A stretch of DNA of 7,799 bases from Phycisphaerales bacterium (GTDB lineage Bacteria; Planctomycetota; Phycisphaerae; Sedimentisphaerales; Anaerobacaceae), in the NCBI GenBank assembly GCA_011057845.1, contig DSDB01000286.1:1-7799 (forward strand), written 5' to 3'. This document shows positions 1-7,009 of this stretch, piece after piece. Each line of letters begins with the position of its first letter. The stretch's first letter is position 1. Both the position numbers and the translations under genes were made by a program. The notes below the pieces were generated by a model, which saw only the letters and a list, made by a program, of their open reading frames with translations, was not told the origin of the DNA and made no database searches.

Positions 1-620
1 CCTTCGTCGCCGACGCTGGTGGTATAACCCTTCTTGGCGAGGATCTTCTTGAGGGCGTGGAACACCTCCGCGCCGCAACGCAGGGCCTCGGCGAAGGTCC
101 GCAGGCCGATGGGCATGACCATGAATTCCTGGAAGTCCACGCTGTTATCGGCGTGCTTGCCGCCGTTGAGGATGTTCATCATGGGCACGGGCAGGCGAAG
201 CGCCCCGGGACCGCCCAGATAGGCGTACAAGGGCAGACCCGCCGTTTCAGCGGCGGCGCGGGCCACGGCCATCGAAACACCCAGGATGGCGTTGGCGCCG
301 AGCTTGGCCTTGTTGGGCGTGCCGTCGAGTTCGATCATGATCCGGTCGATCTCGGCCTGGCGGGCCGGGTCCATACCGATAATACGGGGGGCGATGGTAT
401 CGTTGACGTTCTTGACGGCATTGGAGACACCCTTGCCGCCGTAGCGGTTCTTGTCGCCGTCGCGCAGTTCAACGGCCTCGTTCTCGCCGGTGGAGGCTCC
501 GGAAGGAACCGACGCCGAGACGGTCAGGCCGGTGTTGAGAGTGCATAGTACGCGAACCGTGGGATTGCCCCGCGAGTCGAGGATTTCCATGGCCCGAATG
601 GATTGGATTGCTGCCGCCAT
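1..620 (-). CDS. eno: Enolase (phosphopyruvate hydratase), N-terminal part, cut by window edge
   Basis: Enolase interconverts 2-phosphoglycerate and phosphoenolpyruvate in glycolysis, as a Mg-dependent cytoplasmic enzyme. The first 206 codons are present and the reading frame is still open at the window edge. Against bacterial enolases (about 430 residues) this is roughly the first half: the N-terminal lid domain and the beginning of the barrel. Visible family motifs are DSRGNPTV (residues 15-22), the substrate loop PSGASTG (39-45), ELRDGD (51-56), LGANAILGVSMA (107-118), PVPMMNILNGGKHADN (144-159) and QEFM (164-167). The residues matching the usual active-site His and Glu (H156, E165) are present, as is the Glu of the VGDEG motif (E206) at the very edge. 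The start at 620 is chosen because an AAGGAG lies 6 nt upstream and homologues begin close to this point. It follows the CotH-like gene on the same strand after 144 nt and probably has its own promoter. Identification is secure; only the 3' half is unseen. Confidence 0.97.
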   Translation of the reverse strand, partial: MAAAIQSIRAMEILDSRGNPTVRVLCTLNTGLTVSASVPSGASTGENEAVELRDGDKNRYGGKGVSNAVKNVNDTIAPRIIGMDPARQAEIDRIMIELDGTPNKAKLGANAILGVSMAVARAAAETAGLPLYAYLGGPGALRLPVPMMNILNGGKHADNSVDFQEFMVMPIGLRTFAEALRCGAEVFHALKKILAKKGYTTSVGDE

Positions 621-626
621 CGTGTT

Positions 627-632
627 CTCCTT
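627..632 (-). promoter_or_regulatory. Ribosome binding site of enolase
   Basis: AAGGAG on the minus strand, 6 nt before the ATG at 620. It fixes that ATG as the start rather than the internal Met at residue 11. Confidence 0.8.
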
Positions 633-665
633 GTTGATTAGTGTGTTCTTGGGAATAATCGGAGC

Positions 666-694
666 AGTCTTTCAGAAACGGCAGCGGTTGTCAA
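666..694 (-). promoter_or_regulatory. Possible sigma70-type promoter of enolase
   Basis: On the minus strand a perfect -35 box TTGACA (689-694) is followed after 17 nt by AAGACT (666-671). The latter matches only three of six -10 consensus bases but keeps the key A2 and T6, and has an extended-10 TGn just before it. Transcription would start near 659, giving a leader of about 40 nt that contains the ribosome binding site. The position, in the only gap before a housekeeping gene, fits. The weak -10 box keeps confidence moderate. Confidence 0.42.
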
Positions 695-764
695 CAGGAA
701 AACCCCTTGAGGAGCCATTTCGCCGCTCAGATACCGAGGGAAACCTCTATGGGCCATCGGTGTG

Positions 765-3700
765 TCAGTTCGGACGACCCGGCGTGGGTGTGGCGGCTAT
801 CCAGTTGGCCACATCGTTGCCGTAGAGCGCGGAATCCACGCGGCTCAGCGAGGCCCCGCCTCCGTCAGCCTGGGTTGGCCAGGGGTCTGAGCCCACGGGG
901 TGCGAACCATCGCTGTAATTAACGCGGTCAACCCGGATGTAGTAGCGAGTGCCCTGTGCATCGACATCGCCGGGCATGGCGATCTCCAGACGCTCGCCGT
1001 CATTGGCCAGGCGGCCGGACTCGTATTCGAGCACCGCCACATCGCGGGCAAGTCCACCATAACGCGCCGTGAACGCGGCGAAGTTGCCGACGACCAATAC
1101 AAACTCGCCCGGTTTGACCGTTAGAGGCGGGGATGCCGGGAATGTCAGCTCGATGCCGTCGGTAAACTTCCAGGGCGTCGCCGTGGTTACGTCGTAAAGC
1201 GTCACGGGGTTGCTGCTGATATTCAGCAGCTCGATGTACTCCTCGTCCTGGTTGCCCGACGGAGGATTGTACATAATCTCGTTGATCACAATCGGGCCCA
1301 CCAGCGGATAGGCATTGGCCATGCCCGGCGTGTTCTGGCTCATCAGCACGAAATTGTACGAATCCGTGGAGGCCTTGTGGTAGCGTCCGAACGCCACGCC
1401 CGTCGGCGAGGGTCCGAAGTCCTCATAATCACGGTAGCCCGTCAGCCCCGTCCCATCCGAGGACGACAGCACGATCTCCTCGCCGTTCTCGCTGAGGGCG
1501 AACGGAATCAGGCAGCCGGGGTCGGCGGGATTGCCGAAATGCAGGTTCTCGTAGAAGACCACAAAGCCGCCGGCGGGGATGGACGTGCCGTCGGCGATGC
1601 GGTACTTCATCCGGCTCGCATCATCCCTGTCGCTGTCGGACAGATACCAGCCTCCGATGTTCACCGGCTCGGATGTGGTGTTGTGCAATTCGACCCAGTC
1701 GGCCGCTTCCGCATGGGAATGCGCCAGGACCTCATTGATGACCACGGCGCCGGGTTCCGGGAGCATCCCGGTGTCGTCATAGCCCGGTGAACCGCCGACC
1801 ATCGCGCTGGGCCGCCACGTCTGCTTGAGGTTGTAGTCGCCCAACGGCTGGGCGGCGGGATTTCTTACCGTGAGGCTGAAGCCCCCGCCATCGGTGTTAT
1901 TGTACCAGCCGTCACGGTAGCGGAACTCGTGAATAACCGTCCCCAGGGCGTCCTCCAGACGTAGTGTCTCGCCGGCATTGTCCAGCCGGCCGTCATAGAC
2001 GCCCACAACGGGCAGATGCCGCCCGTACCGGGCCTCGAACGCCGGGCGGTTGCGGACCAACAGGGCATAGGCGCCGCCCGAGAGTTTCATCGGCGGGAAC
2101 GTGAATCGAACACCGCGGGTGAACTTCACCAGGTTCAGGTCAATGGGCTGGCTGCCGAAGTTGCGCAGCTCAATAAACTCACGTTCCGCGGCATCGGGGT
2201 CAGCGGATTCCTCGGGATGGTACATCAATTCGGTAATGCGGAGGTTCTCAGCCACGCCGGAGACGGCGAAAACCGCCTCGGCCAGCGCACTCCACTTACC
2301 GCCCGACTGGATACGGGCCTTCAACAGGCGCGTGCCCGAAAGGCTGAAGGGCGCACTGTAGGATTGTGCCGAGGCGGAGACACCGCTGGGGGCCAACCGG
2401 CCGGCCGTCAGGTCCATGTTGATCAGAAAATCATCATCCATCGCGGAGATGTTGAGGCCGTGAACCGCGAGGATGTTGTCGCCGTCGCGCAGGGCCGAGC
2501 AATAGGCGGTGATGTCGATGTCTTCGGCAATGGTGGCCTGGGCATCCGGGTGTGCGGCCGAGGCATTCGAATTCCACGCGGGTTGCCCACTGAAATTGCG
2601 GCGGGCGACCTCGACCCCGTTGATATAGGCGACGAACCCATCGTCATACTTGACACGCAGCCGGAGGAAGGCCAGGTCCGCGGACGAACCGTGGAATGTG
2701 AAGGGCGCCCGGATAAGGCAGGACCCGTTGCGTGTGTACATATCGGGCCCGACGAAGAGGCTGAACAGGGGGTCATAGGTGCCGAATCGGTCGTAGTCGA
2801 ACCCAATCGCGCCCGGCTCGCCGGAACACAACCACCAGGCCGAATCATCAAAAGCCCCGCCGCCGCGCCAGTTCTCGCTGACCGGTCCGGTGGGGACAAA
2901 GGCTTTCTTGGCGGACGCCTCGGTAATCAGCGATATGGCCTGGGGTATCCCGGCCGCCCCGCTGAAGTCTCTGGGATCGGCGCTGTCGAGTGTGTACCAC
3001 ACCGTGCCGGACCCATAGGTGTTCGAGATGGAGATCGCATCGGACGGCGACACATAGCCGCCCTGAGGCGTCGGGCTGTTGTTGACGCGAAAGGCCGGGG
3101 CATCGAAGCTGTAGAGCCCCTCGTTGATACACGCACTGCGGAAGATGCTGAACCGCTGAGGCGTCCAGGTATTGACCACGTACATGTCCATATTCGGGAT
3201 AACGGGCAACAACTGCTGCTTCATCTCGAGAAAACGGGCGCTGATGTTCTGGGTCGTCAGGGCGCCGCCGTTGTAGAAGTGCTTGTAGTAGCGGTCCGCC
3301 CAAACCTGCCGGAACATCTCGCTGTACTTCAAGGCCCGATACAGCTCCGCATTGCCGTTGGACTGTGAATTCAGTTCGCCGAAACGGACGTTATATATCT
3401 GGTCGGGGAACATGCCGCCCTCGGCGTCCCAGATGAAGAACCGCCACAAGCCGTTCGGGCTCCTCTCACGGGCGGCCGACCAGTTGTTCTGCGGCCAGTC
3501 CCAGTTGCCGCACCACAGTTGTAGTATCAGGTAGTCCGCGAACGCGGGGATGTCGAGCATTGTGGCGAACTGCTGGTAGTAGGCGAGCTGGCGCAGGTCG
3601 TGGCTTCGGGCGTAGCTTAACATTGTGCTCCAGGCGGCCCCGTCGCCGTCGCGGATACCGCTCATGGTCATCACGTCGAATTCATTGTCGGTATCCCACC

Positions 3701-5243
3701 ACTCCTTGCAGAAGTCGCTCTTGACATGCTCGGTCGGGTTGTAGAAGCCCTTGTATTCGCCGTTGATGAGCACATTGGCAAAGGTGCCCCCCGTGGAGAC
3801 GTTGCCCATGTCTTTGTAGAGGCGCCGCAGCAGTTCGTCCTTGATGAAGGGGTTGGTCCGGTCATTGTGGCCGGCGCGGAGGACGACGCTCTTGAACGAG
3901 TCCACTTCGAAGGGGAAAAGCGGATACTCCAGTCGCGAGGAACCGTATCGACCGCGAAAATAAAGCCGGAAGCTGATTTTACAGTCGCCGGACCAGTAGC
4001 CGTCGCACCGTCGGTACCGCGGGCGGATCCACTCGGAACCGTGGACGCGGATGCCACAGTCCATCACAAAATCCGTTTGGCCGTTCTCGATCCATTCGAA
4101 GGCCACCGGCCGTTCATAGGCCATTCCGCGATTCATAAAGTTGTTGTAGTCGGTGGTGCTGACGGGCTGCCAACCGCCACCGCCATAGATGCCGCCGGAG
4201 ACCGCCATGATACCCGTGGGCTCATAGAAGGTGCGGCGCGGGTCTCCGACAAGGGAGATGATCGGCAGACCCGACAGGGCGGCCGAGGGATTGATGATGT
4301 ACGTCCGCGTTTCGATGGGTGAGTCCTTCCAACCCGCCCTGACCGCTCGGAAACGCAGGCATCGCATGGAGCCCACATAGAGGGGATCTGTGTAGAGCGT
4401 GCCACGGGGCGGGCGGTAGCTGCAGTCGTAGGGTTCGGTTCCGTCGGTCGTGTAGTAGATCTGTACGTCCGGCGTCTCGCAGGCGGCGGTGACGGTGACG
4501 GGTTGATCGTAGATGCCGCCGTCGTGGCTGACCTCCACCGGAGCGATTTCACCGGCGTAAGCGACGTTATTGGCGGCGCCGGGTGTCGGAATGGCCAGAA
4601 ATCGCCATGTGGAGGCCCCATCGGGATAGCGTCCGAAGGAGGTATCGCGGTCCTGGTAGTCGAACTCCACCCTATCGAGCAGGCGTCCATCCGCGTCGAA
4701 GACCGCAATCTGCTCGCCTTCGCGGTCGAGTTCAAAGGGGGCGTGTAACGGACCGTCGCCCGGCTCGTTGTCGGCCCAGATGAGCAAGTGGCCGTGAGGG
4801 GGTATCGTTGTCTTGGCCGGGATGTTCGTTGGGATCTGCCACTTCCACGGTTCGGACAGGTTGTCCGTAACATATAGGCCGCCTGCGTCAAAAGGCGTCT
4901 GCTGAGGGTTGTAAAGTTCGATCCAGTCCTCAAATTCACCCCGCTCGTCCGCGCCGAATCGTGAATTCGAGGCAAGGAACTCGTTGATCAGCACCGGCGG
5001 CCCCTGGGCCATCCAGTTGCCCGCCAACAGGGTGAAGTCAAATGCATTAACACCATCCTCGCCGTCGATGTCATAGGGGCTTTCCTCCGGGTCGAGCCAG
5101 TGCTCGGCCAGAACCATGACGTCAAGAAAGTCCACCCGGCAGTCGGGGTACAGATCGGTCGGCGGGCAATCGGACCATGCCGGCCAGGCACAAAGAACCG
5201 ACAGAAGCAGGCCACAGAGCGGTCGGCGTAGGAAACTCAACAT
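765..5243 (-). CDS. Secreted CotH kinase-like protein with dockerin-like, four lamin-tail and carbohydrate-binding-like domains
   Basis: Predicted exported protein of 1492 residues. A signal peptide covers about residues 1-24 (RR, then a hydrophobic core, AWS before D25). Domains in order: dockerin-like pair of Ca loops (26-80, D30-x3-D34-x3-D38-x2-D41 and D58-x-D60-x2-D63-G ... D69); lamin-tail domain LTD1 (82-226); chitobiase C-terminal-like (234-316, YYTTDGTEP at 263-271); CotH kinase-like (about 323-690); a second chitobiase-C-like unit (725-770 plus 949-994) interrupted by a jelly-roll-like module (771-948, YDDGFVAYINGVEVARRN at 866-883); LTD2 (999-1156), LTD3 (1162-1311) and LTD4 (1314-1492). 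CotH signatures are INGEYKGFYNPTEHV (493-507), CGNWDWPQNN (578-587) and WRFFIWDAEGGM (600-611). Bacillus CotH is an atypical kinase that phosphorylates spore-coat proteins; planctomycete members have no established substrate. The start at 5243 is chosen because AGGAGG lies upstream and a signal peptide follows at once. An in-frame TTG at 5384 falls inside the promoter and is rejected. Domain assignment is good; the biological role is unknown. Confidence 0.9.
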   Translation of the reverse strand: MLSFLRRPLCGLLLSVLCAWPAWSDCPPTDLYPDCRVDFLDVMVLAEHWLDPEESPYDIDGEDGVNAFDFTLLAGNWMAQGPPVLINEFLASNSRFGADERGEFEDWIELYNPQQTPFDAGGLYVTDNLSEPWKWQIPTNIPAKTTIPPHGHLLIWADNEPGDGPLHAPFELDREGEQIAVFDADGRLLDRVEFDYQDRDTSFGRYPDGASTWRFLAIPTPGAANNVAYAGEIAPVEVSHDGGIYDQPVTVTAACETPDVQIYYTTDGTEPYDCSYRPPRGTLYTDPLYVGSMRCLRFRAVRAGWKDSPIETRTYIINPSAALSGLPIISLVGDPRRTFYEPTGIMAVSGGIYGGGGWQPVSTTDYNNFMNRGMAYERPVAFEWIENGQTDFVMDCGIRVHGSEWIRPRYRRCDGYWSGDCKISFRLYFRGRYGSSRLEYPLFPFEVDSFKSVVLRAGHNDRTNPFIKDELLRRLYKDMGNVSTGGTFANVLINGEYKGFYNPTEHVKSDFCKEWWDTDNEFDVMTMSGIRDGDGAAWSTMLSYARSHDLRQLAYYQQFATMLDIPAFADYLILQLWCGNWDWPQNNWSAARERSPNGLWRFFIWDAEGGMFPDQIYNVRFGELNSQSNGNAELYRALKYSEMFRQVWADRYYKHFYNGGALTTQNISARFLEMKQQLLPVIPNMDMYVVNTWTPQRFSIFRSACINEGLYSFDAPAFRVNNSPTPQGGYVSPSDAISISNTYGSGTVWYTLDSADPRDFSGAAGIPQAISLITEASAKKAFVPTGPVSENWRGGGAFDDSAWWLCSGEPGAIGFDYDRFGTYDPLFSLFVGPDMYTRNGSCLIRAPFTFHGSSADLAFLRLRVKYDDGFVAYINGVEVARRNFSGQPAWNSNASAAHPDAQATIAEDIDITAYCSALRDGDNILAVHGLNISAMDDDFLINMDLTAGRLAPSGVSASAQSYSAPFSLSGTRLLKARIQSGGKWSALAEAVFAVSGVAENLRITELMYHPEESADPDAAEREFIELRNFGSQPIDLNLVKFTRGVRFTFPPMKLSGGAYALLVRNRPAFEARYGRHLPVVGVYDGRLDNAGETLRLEDALGTVIHEFRYRDGWYNNTDGGGFSLTVRNPAAQPLGDYNLKQTWRPSAMVGGSPGYDDTGMLPEPGAVVINEVLAHSHAEAADWVELHNTTSEPVNIGGWYLSDSDRDDASRMKYRIADGTSIPAGGFVVFYENLHFGNPADPGCLIPFALSENGEEIVLSSSDGTGLTGYRDYEDFGPSPTGVAFGRYHKASTDSYNFVLMSQNTPGMANAYPLVGPIVINEIMYNPPSGNQDEEYIELLNISSNPVTLYDVTTATPWKFTDGIELTFPASPPLTVKPGEFVLVVGNFAAFTARYGGLARDVAVLEYESGRLANDGERLEIAMPGDVDAQGTRYYIRVDRVNYSDGSHPVGSDPWPTQADGGGASLSRVDSALYGNDVANWIAATPTPGRPN

Positions 5244-5253
5244 GTAGTCGGGG

Positions 5254-5259
5254 CCTCCT
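5254..5259 (-). promoter_or_regulatory. Ribosome binding site of the CotH-like gene
   Basis: AGGAGG on the minus strand, 10 nt before the ATG at 5243. The spacing is slightly long, but the match to anti-Shine-Dalgarno is full, and the codons that follow encode a signal peptide. Together these decide the start. Confidence 0.72.
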
Positions 5260-5355
5260 GCAGGCAGTAACAGGCTCACACCGTGGCGTTGGACCGTGTC
5301 GGGGCACAGCAGGCGTGCAACCCCAGGATACACCATCACCCACGTATCACCCGGT

Positions 5356-5384
5356 ATTGTACCAGATGAGAGGGCATCAGTCAA
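5356..5384 (-). promoter_or_regulatory. Near-consensus sigma70-type promoter of the CotH-like gene
   Basis: On the minus strand TTGACT (5379-5384, five of six) is separated by exactly 17 nt from TACAAT (5356-5361, five of six), and a TGn extended-10 element precedes the -10 box. A start of transcription near 5349 would leave a leader of about 105 nt before the ATG at 5243. It sits in the 197-nt gap after the GH16 gene, so the CotH-like gene can be transcribed separately from the genes before it. This is inferred from motif match and position only. Confidence 0.62.
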
Positions 5385-5440
5385 CCGCGGATTGCCGTCC
5401 CGCAGGGCCGTTGATCTGCCTGTGACGGGCGAAAAGCGGG

Positions 5441-7009
5441 TTACCTGGGGCGAAAGACGCGGACGTAGTCAATGTAGTACTTCTGGGGAAATATGCCGTC
5501 GTCGATCCCCTTCTGGCCGCCCCAGGCTCCCCCGATGGCGGCGTTGAGAATGAGGTAGTGGGGCTTGTCGAAGGGCCAGACATCGTTGCCCGTACCCTCG
5601 TTGGCAAAGGAAAAGTACTTCTGGTCGTCGAAGTAGAAGTCCATGTAGTCTTCAAACCATTCGACGGCATAGATGTGGAAGTCTTCCCACGGGCGCTCGG
5701 CCGTGATCTTGGCCCCCTTGGCGGTCCCTTTGACGTGGTTATAGGCCTTGGTGTGGATGTTGGCGTGGATGATGTTGGGGTCGAACCCAACGTTCTCCAT
5801 GATGTCGATTTCGCCGCAATCCGGCCAGCGGGTGCGTCCGAAGTTGGCCCCGAGCATCCATATCGCCGGCCACATGCCCCGGCCGGTGGGCAGCTTGGCC
5901 CGGACCTCGATCCGGCCGTAGAGCCATTCGGCCTTGCCCTTGGTATGCAGGCTGGCCGACGTATACTCGCCGTTTTCGTACTGTTCTTTTCGTGATTCGA
6001 TCACCAGCGAACCGTCTTCCATGCGGGCGTTCTCCCGGCGGGCCTCGGTGTAATACTGCTTCTCGCGGTTTCGGATGAAGCCCTTCTCGTAGCTCCATTT
6101 GGCCTCATCGGCCAGTCCGGCGCCGTTGAACTCATCGGCCCACACCAGTTCCCAAGGCCCGTCAAACGTAACGTCCGGACGCGCCATCTGCTCAAGCGGA
6201 CAGGTGATTTGCGAGCGCAGGGGCAGGGTGTTCTGCGTCTGTCCGCCGTTTTGGAGGTAGAACCGGCCGTCGGCCAGGCCGGCGTCGATGTTCATGATGG
6301 GGGTATTGTCCGCTGTGAAGCGGGCGGTCGTCAGGGCAACCCAGTGGCCGTCCTTGGTCTTGACCCAGCCGTTGCCGTACCTGGCGCGGCGGAGCTGGCG
6401 GGCGCTTTGCCCGTTGCGCCGGAAATCCTCTATGAAGCTGTAGTAGCCGCTTAGGTAATCGCCGCCGGTCAGCGTCTGGAACGTGGCCAGGTGTTTCCAC
6501 TGCTTCTGGTCCGTGAGATAGAAATAGGCTTCGTAGGTGGTGCGCTGCCCATCGACGGAGGCCTTGACCATGCACTTGCATGTCTCGCCAATCCGCCAGG
6601 GATAGTCGAACATGCTCTTGCCGCCGGTGCCCTCGCCGCCGAACCGGCTGATTTGCACCCCCTCGCCCTCGTGCAGCACCTTGACCCGGCGATCTTCGGC
6701 CACGGCGTTGGGATTGTCCTGACTGCCGGGGTCCCACACGGAGAACAGCACGACCTTGCGGTCCTCGCTGAGCTGCTGGATGCCGAAGTACCCGTGCTTG
6801 AAGCCCGCTACACAGAAGTAGCTGCCGGGCACGGACTGTTCGACGGTCACCTCGTTGTAGAAGACCACGCCCTCGTCGGCGGGGTACCATAGATGTACGC
6901 TGCGGGCGGCCTTGGGCATATCCTCACCGGCAAGCGCCGCTCCAACACCCACCGCAAGACACGCCAAAGCGCAGCCGAGGCCGATAGACCGACTATTTCG
7001 ACTCATCAT
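5441..7009 (-). CDS. Secreted DUF3472-GH16 fusion, laminarinase-like endo-beta-1,3-glucanase
   Basis: Predicted exported enzyme of 522 residues. A signal peptide spans residues 1-27 (R4, R7, hydrophobic core 9-26, ALA before G28). Residues about 35-260 resemble DUF3472, a domain of unknown function: HGYFGIQQL (72-80), VLFSVWDP (87-94), FGGEGTGGKS (123-132), YSFIEDFRRNG (190-200). Residues 283-520 are a glycoside hydrolase family 16 domain: WADEFNG (290-296), GRIEVRAKLPTGRGMWPAIWML (365-386), WPDCGEIDIMENVG (395-408), IHTKAYNH (418-425), AIGGAWGG (491-498) and DYVRVF (514-519). The retaining catalytic residues are present: E400 nucleophile, D402, E405 acid/base. The WPxCGEIDIME form is typical of the laminarinase group, so beta-1,3- or mixed-linkage glucan is the likely substrate; another GH16 specificity cannot be ruled out. 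The ATG at 7009 lies 6 nt after AAAGGA; the adjacent ATG at 7006 is an alternative. It overlaps the 3' end of the beta-helix gene, suggesting coupled translation. Confidence 0.93.
   Translation of the reverse strand: MMSRNSRSIGLGCALACLAVGVGAALAGEDMPKAARSVHLWYPADEGVVFYNEVTVEQSVPGSYFCVAGFKHGYFGIQQLSEDRKVVLFSVWDPGSQDNPNAVAEDRRVKVLHEGEGVQISRFGGEGTGGKSMFDYPWRIGETCKCMVKASVDGQRTTYEAYFYLTDQKQWKHLATFQTLTGGDYLSGYYSFIEDFRRNGQSARQLRRARYGNGWVKTKDGHWVALTTARFTADNTPIMNIDAGLADGRFYLQNGGQTQNTLPLRSQITCPLEQMARPDVTFDGPWELVWADEFNGAGLADEAKWSYEKGFIRNREKQYYTEARRENARMEDGSLVIESRKEQYENGEYTSASLHTKGKAEWLYGRIEVRAKLPTGRGMWPAIWMLGANFGRTRWPDCGEIDIMENVGFDPNIIHANIHTKAYNHVKGTAKGAKITAERPWEDFHIYAVEWFEDYMDFYFDDQKYFSFANEGTGNDVWPFDKPHYLILNAAIGGAWGGQKGIDDGIFPQKYYIDYVRVFRPR

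Noticed and set aside
57..548. Open frame of 163 codons on the plus strand opposite enolase
   Set aside because: The minus strand here encodes unmistakable enolase; the plus frame has His/Gly/Val-rich sequence with no family features.
700..764. Possible terminator after the CotH-like gene (GAGG-TTTC-CCTC and a later GGGGTTTT)
   Set aside because: The stem is only 4 bp and is not followed directly by a T-run; the GGGGTTTT has no adequate stem before it.
2016..3368. Open frame of 450 codons on the plus strand opposite the CotH-like gene
   Set aside because: Its translation is low-complexity, rich in Gly, Arg, Ala and Val, without recognisable motifs, and it mirrors a GC-rich gene with clear domains on the other strand. 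It is a codon-bias shadow.
5301..5324. Small hairpin in the leader of the CotH-like gene (GGG..GCAC/GTGC..CCC)
   Set aside because: Bulged, short and expected by chance in GC-rich DNA; no match to a riboswitch or protein-binding leader that I know.
5395..5428. Imperfect stem-loop (CCGTC/GACGG and GCAG/CTGC) just after the GH16 stop
   Set aside because: Two short stems split by an asymmetric internal loop, a 10-nt loop and no T-run afterwards; too weak to call an intrinsic terminator.
6965..7001. Lipoprotein signal in the GH16 protein (Cys at residues 13 and 17)
   Set aside because: Neither Cys has a proper lipobox before it (GLGC and ALAC lack Leu at -3), whereas an ALA cleavage site before G28 fits an ordinary signal peptidase I substrate.
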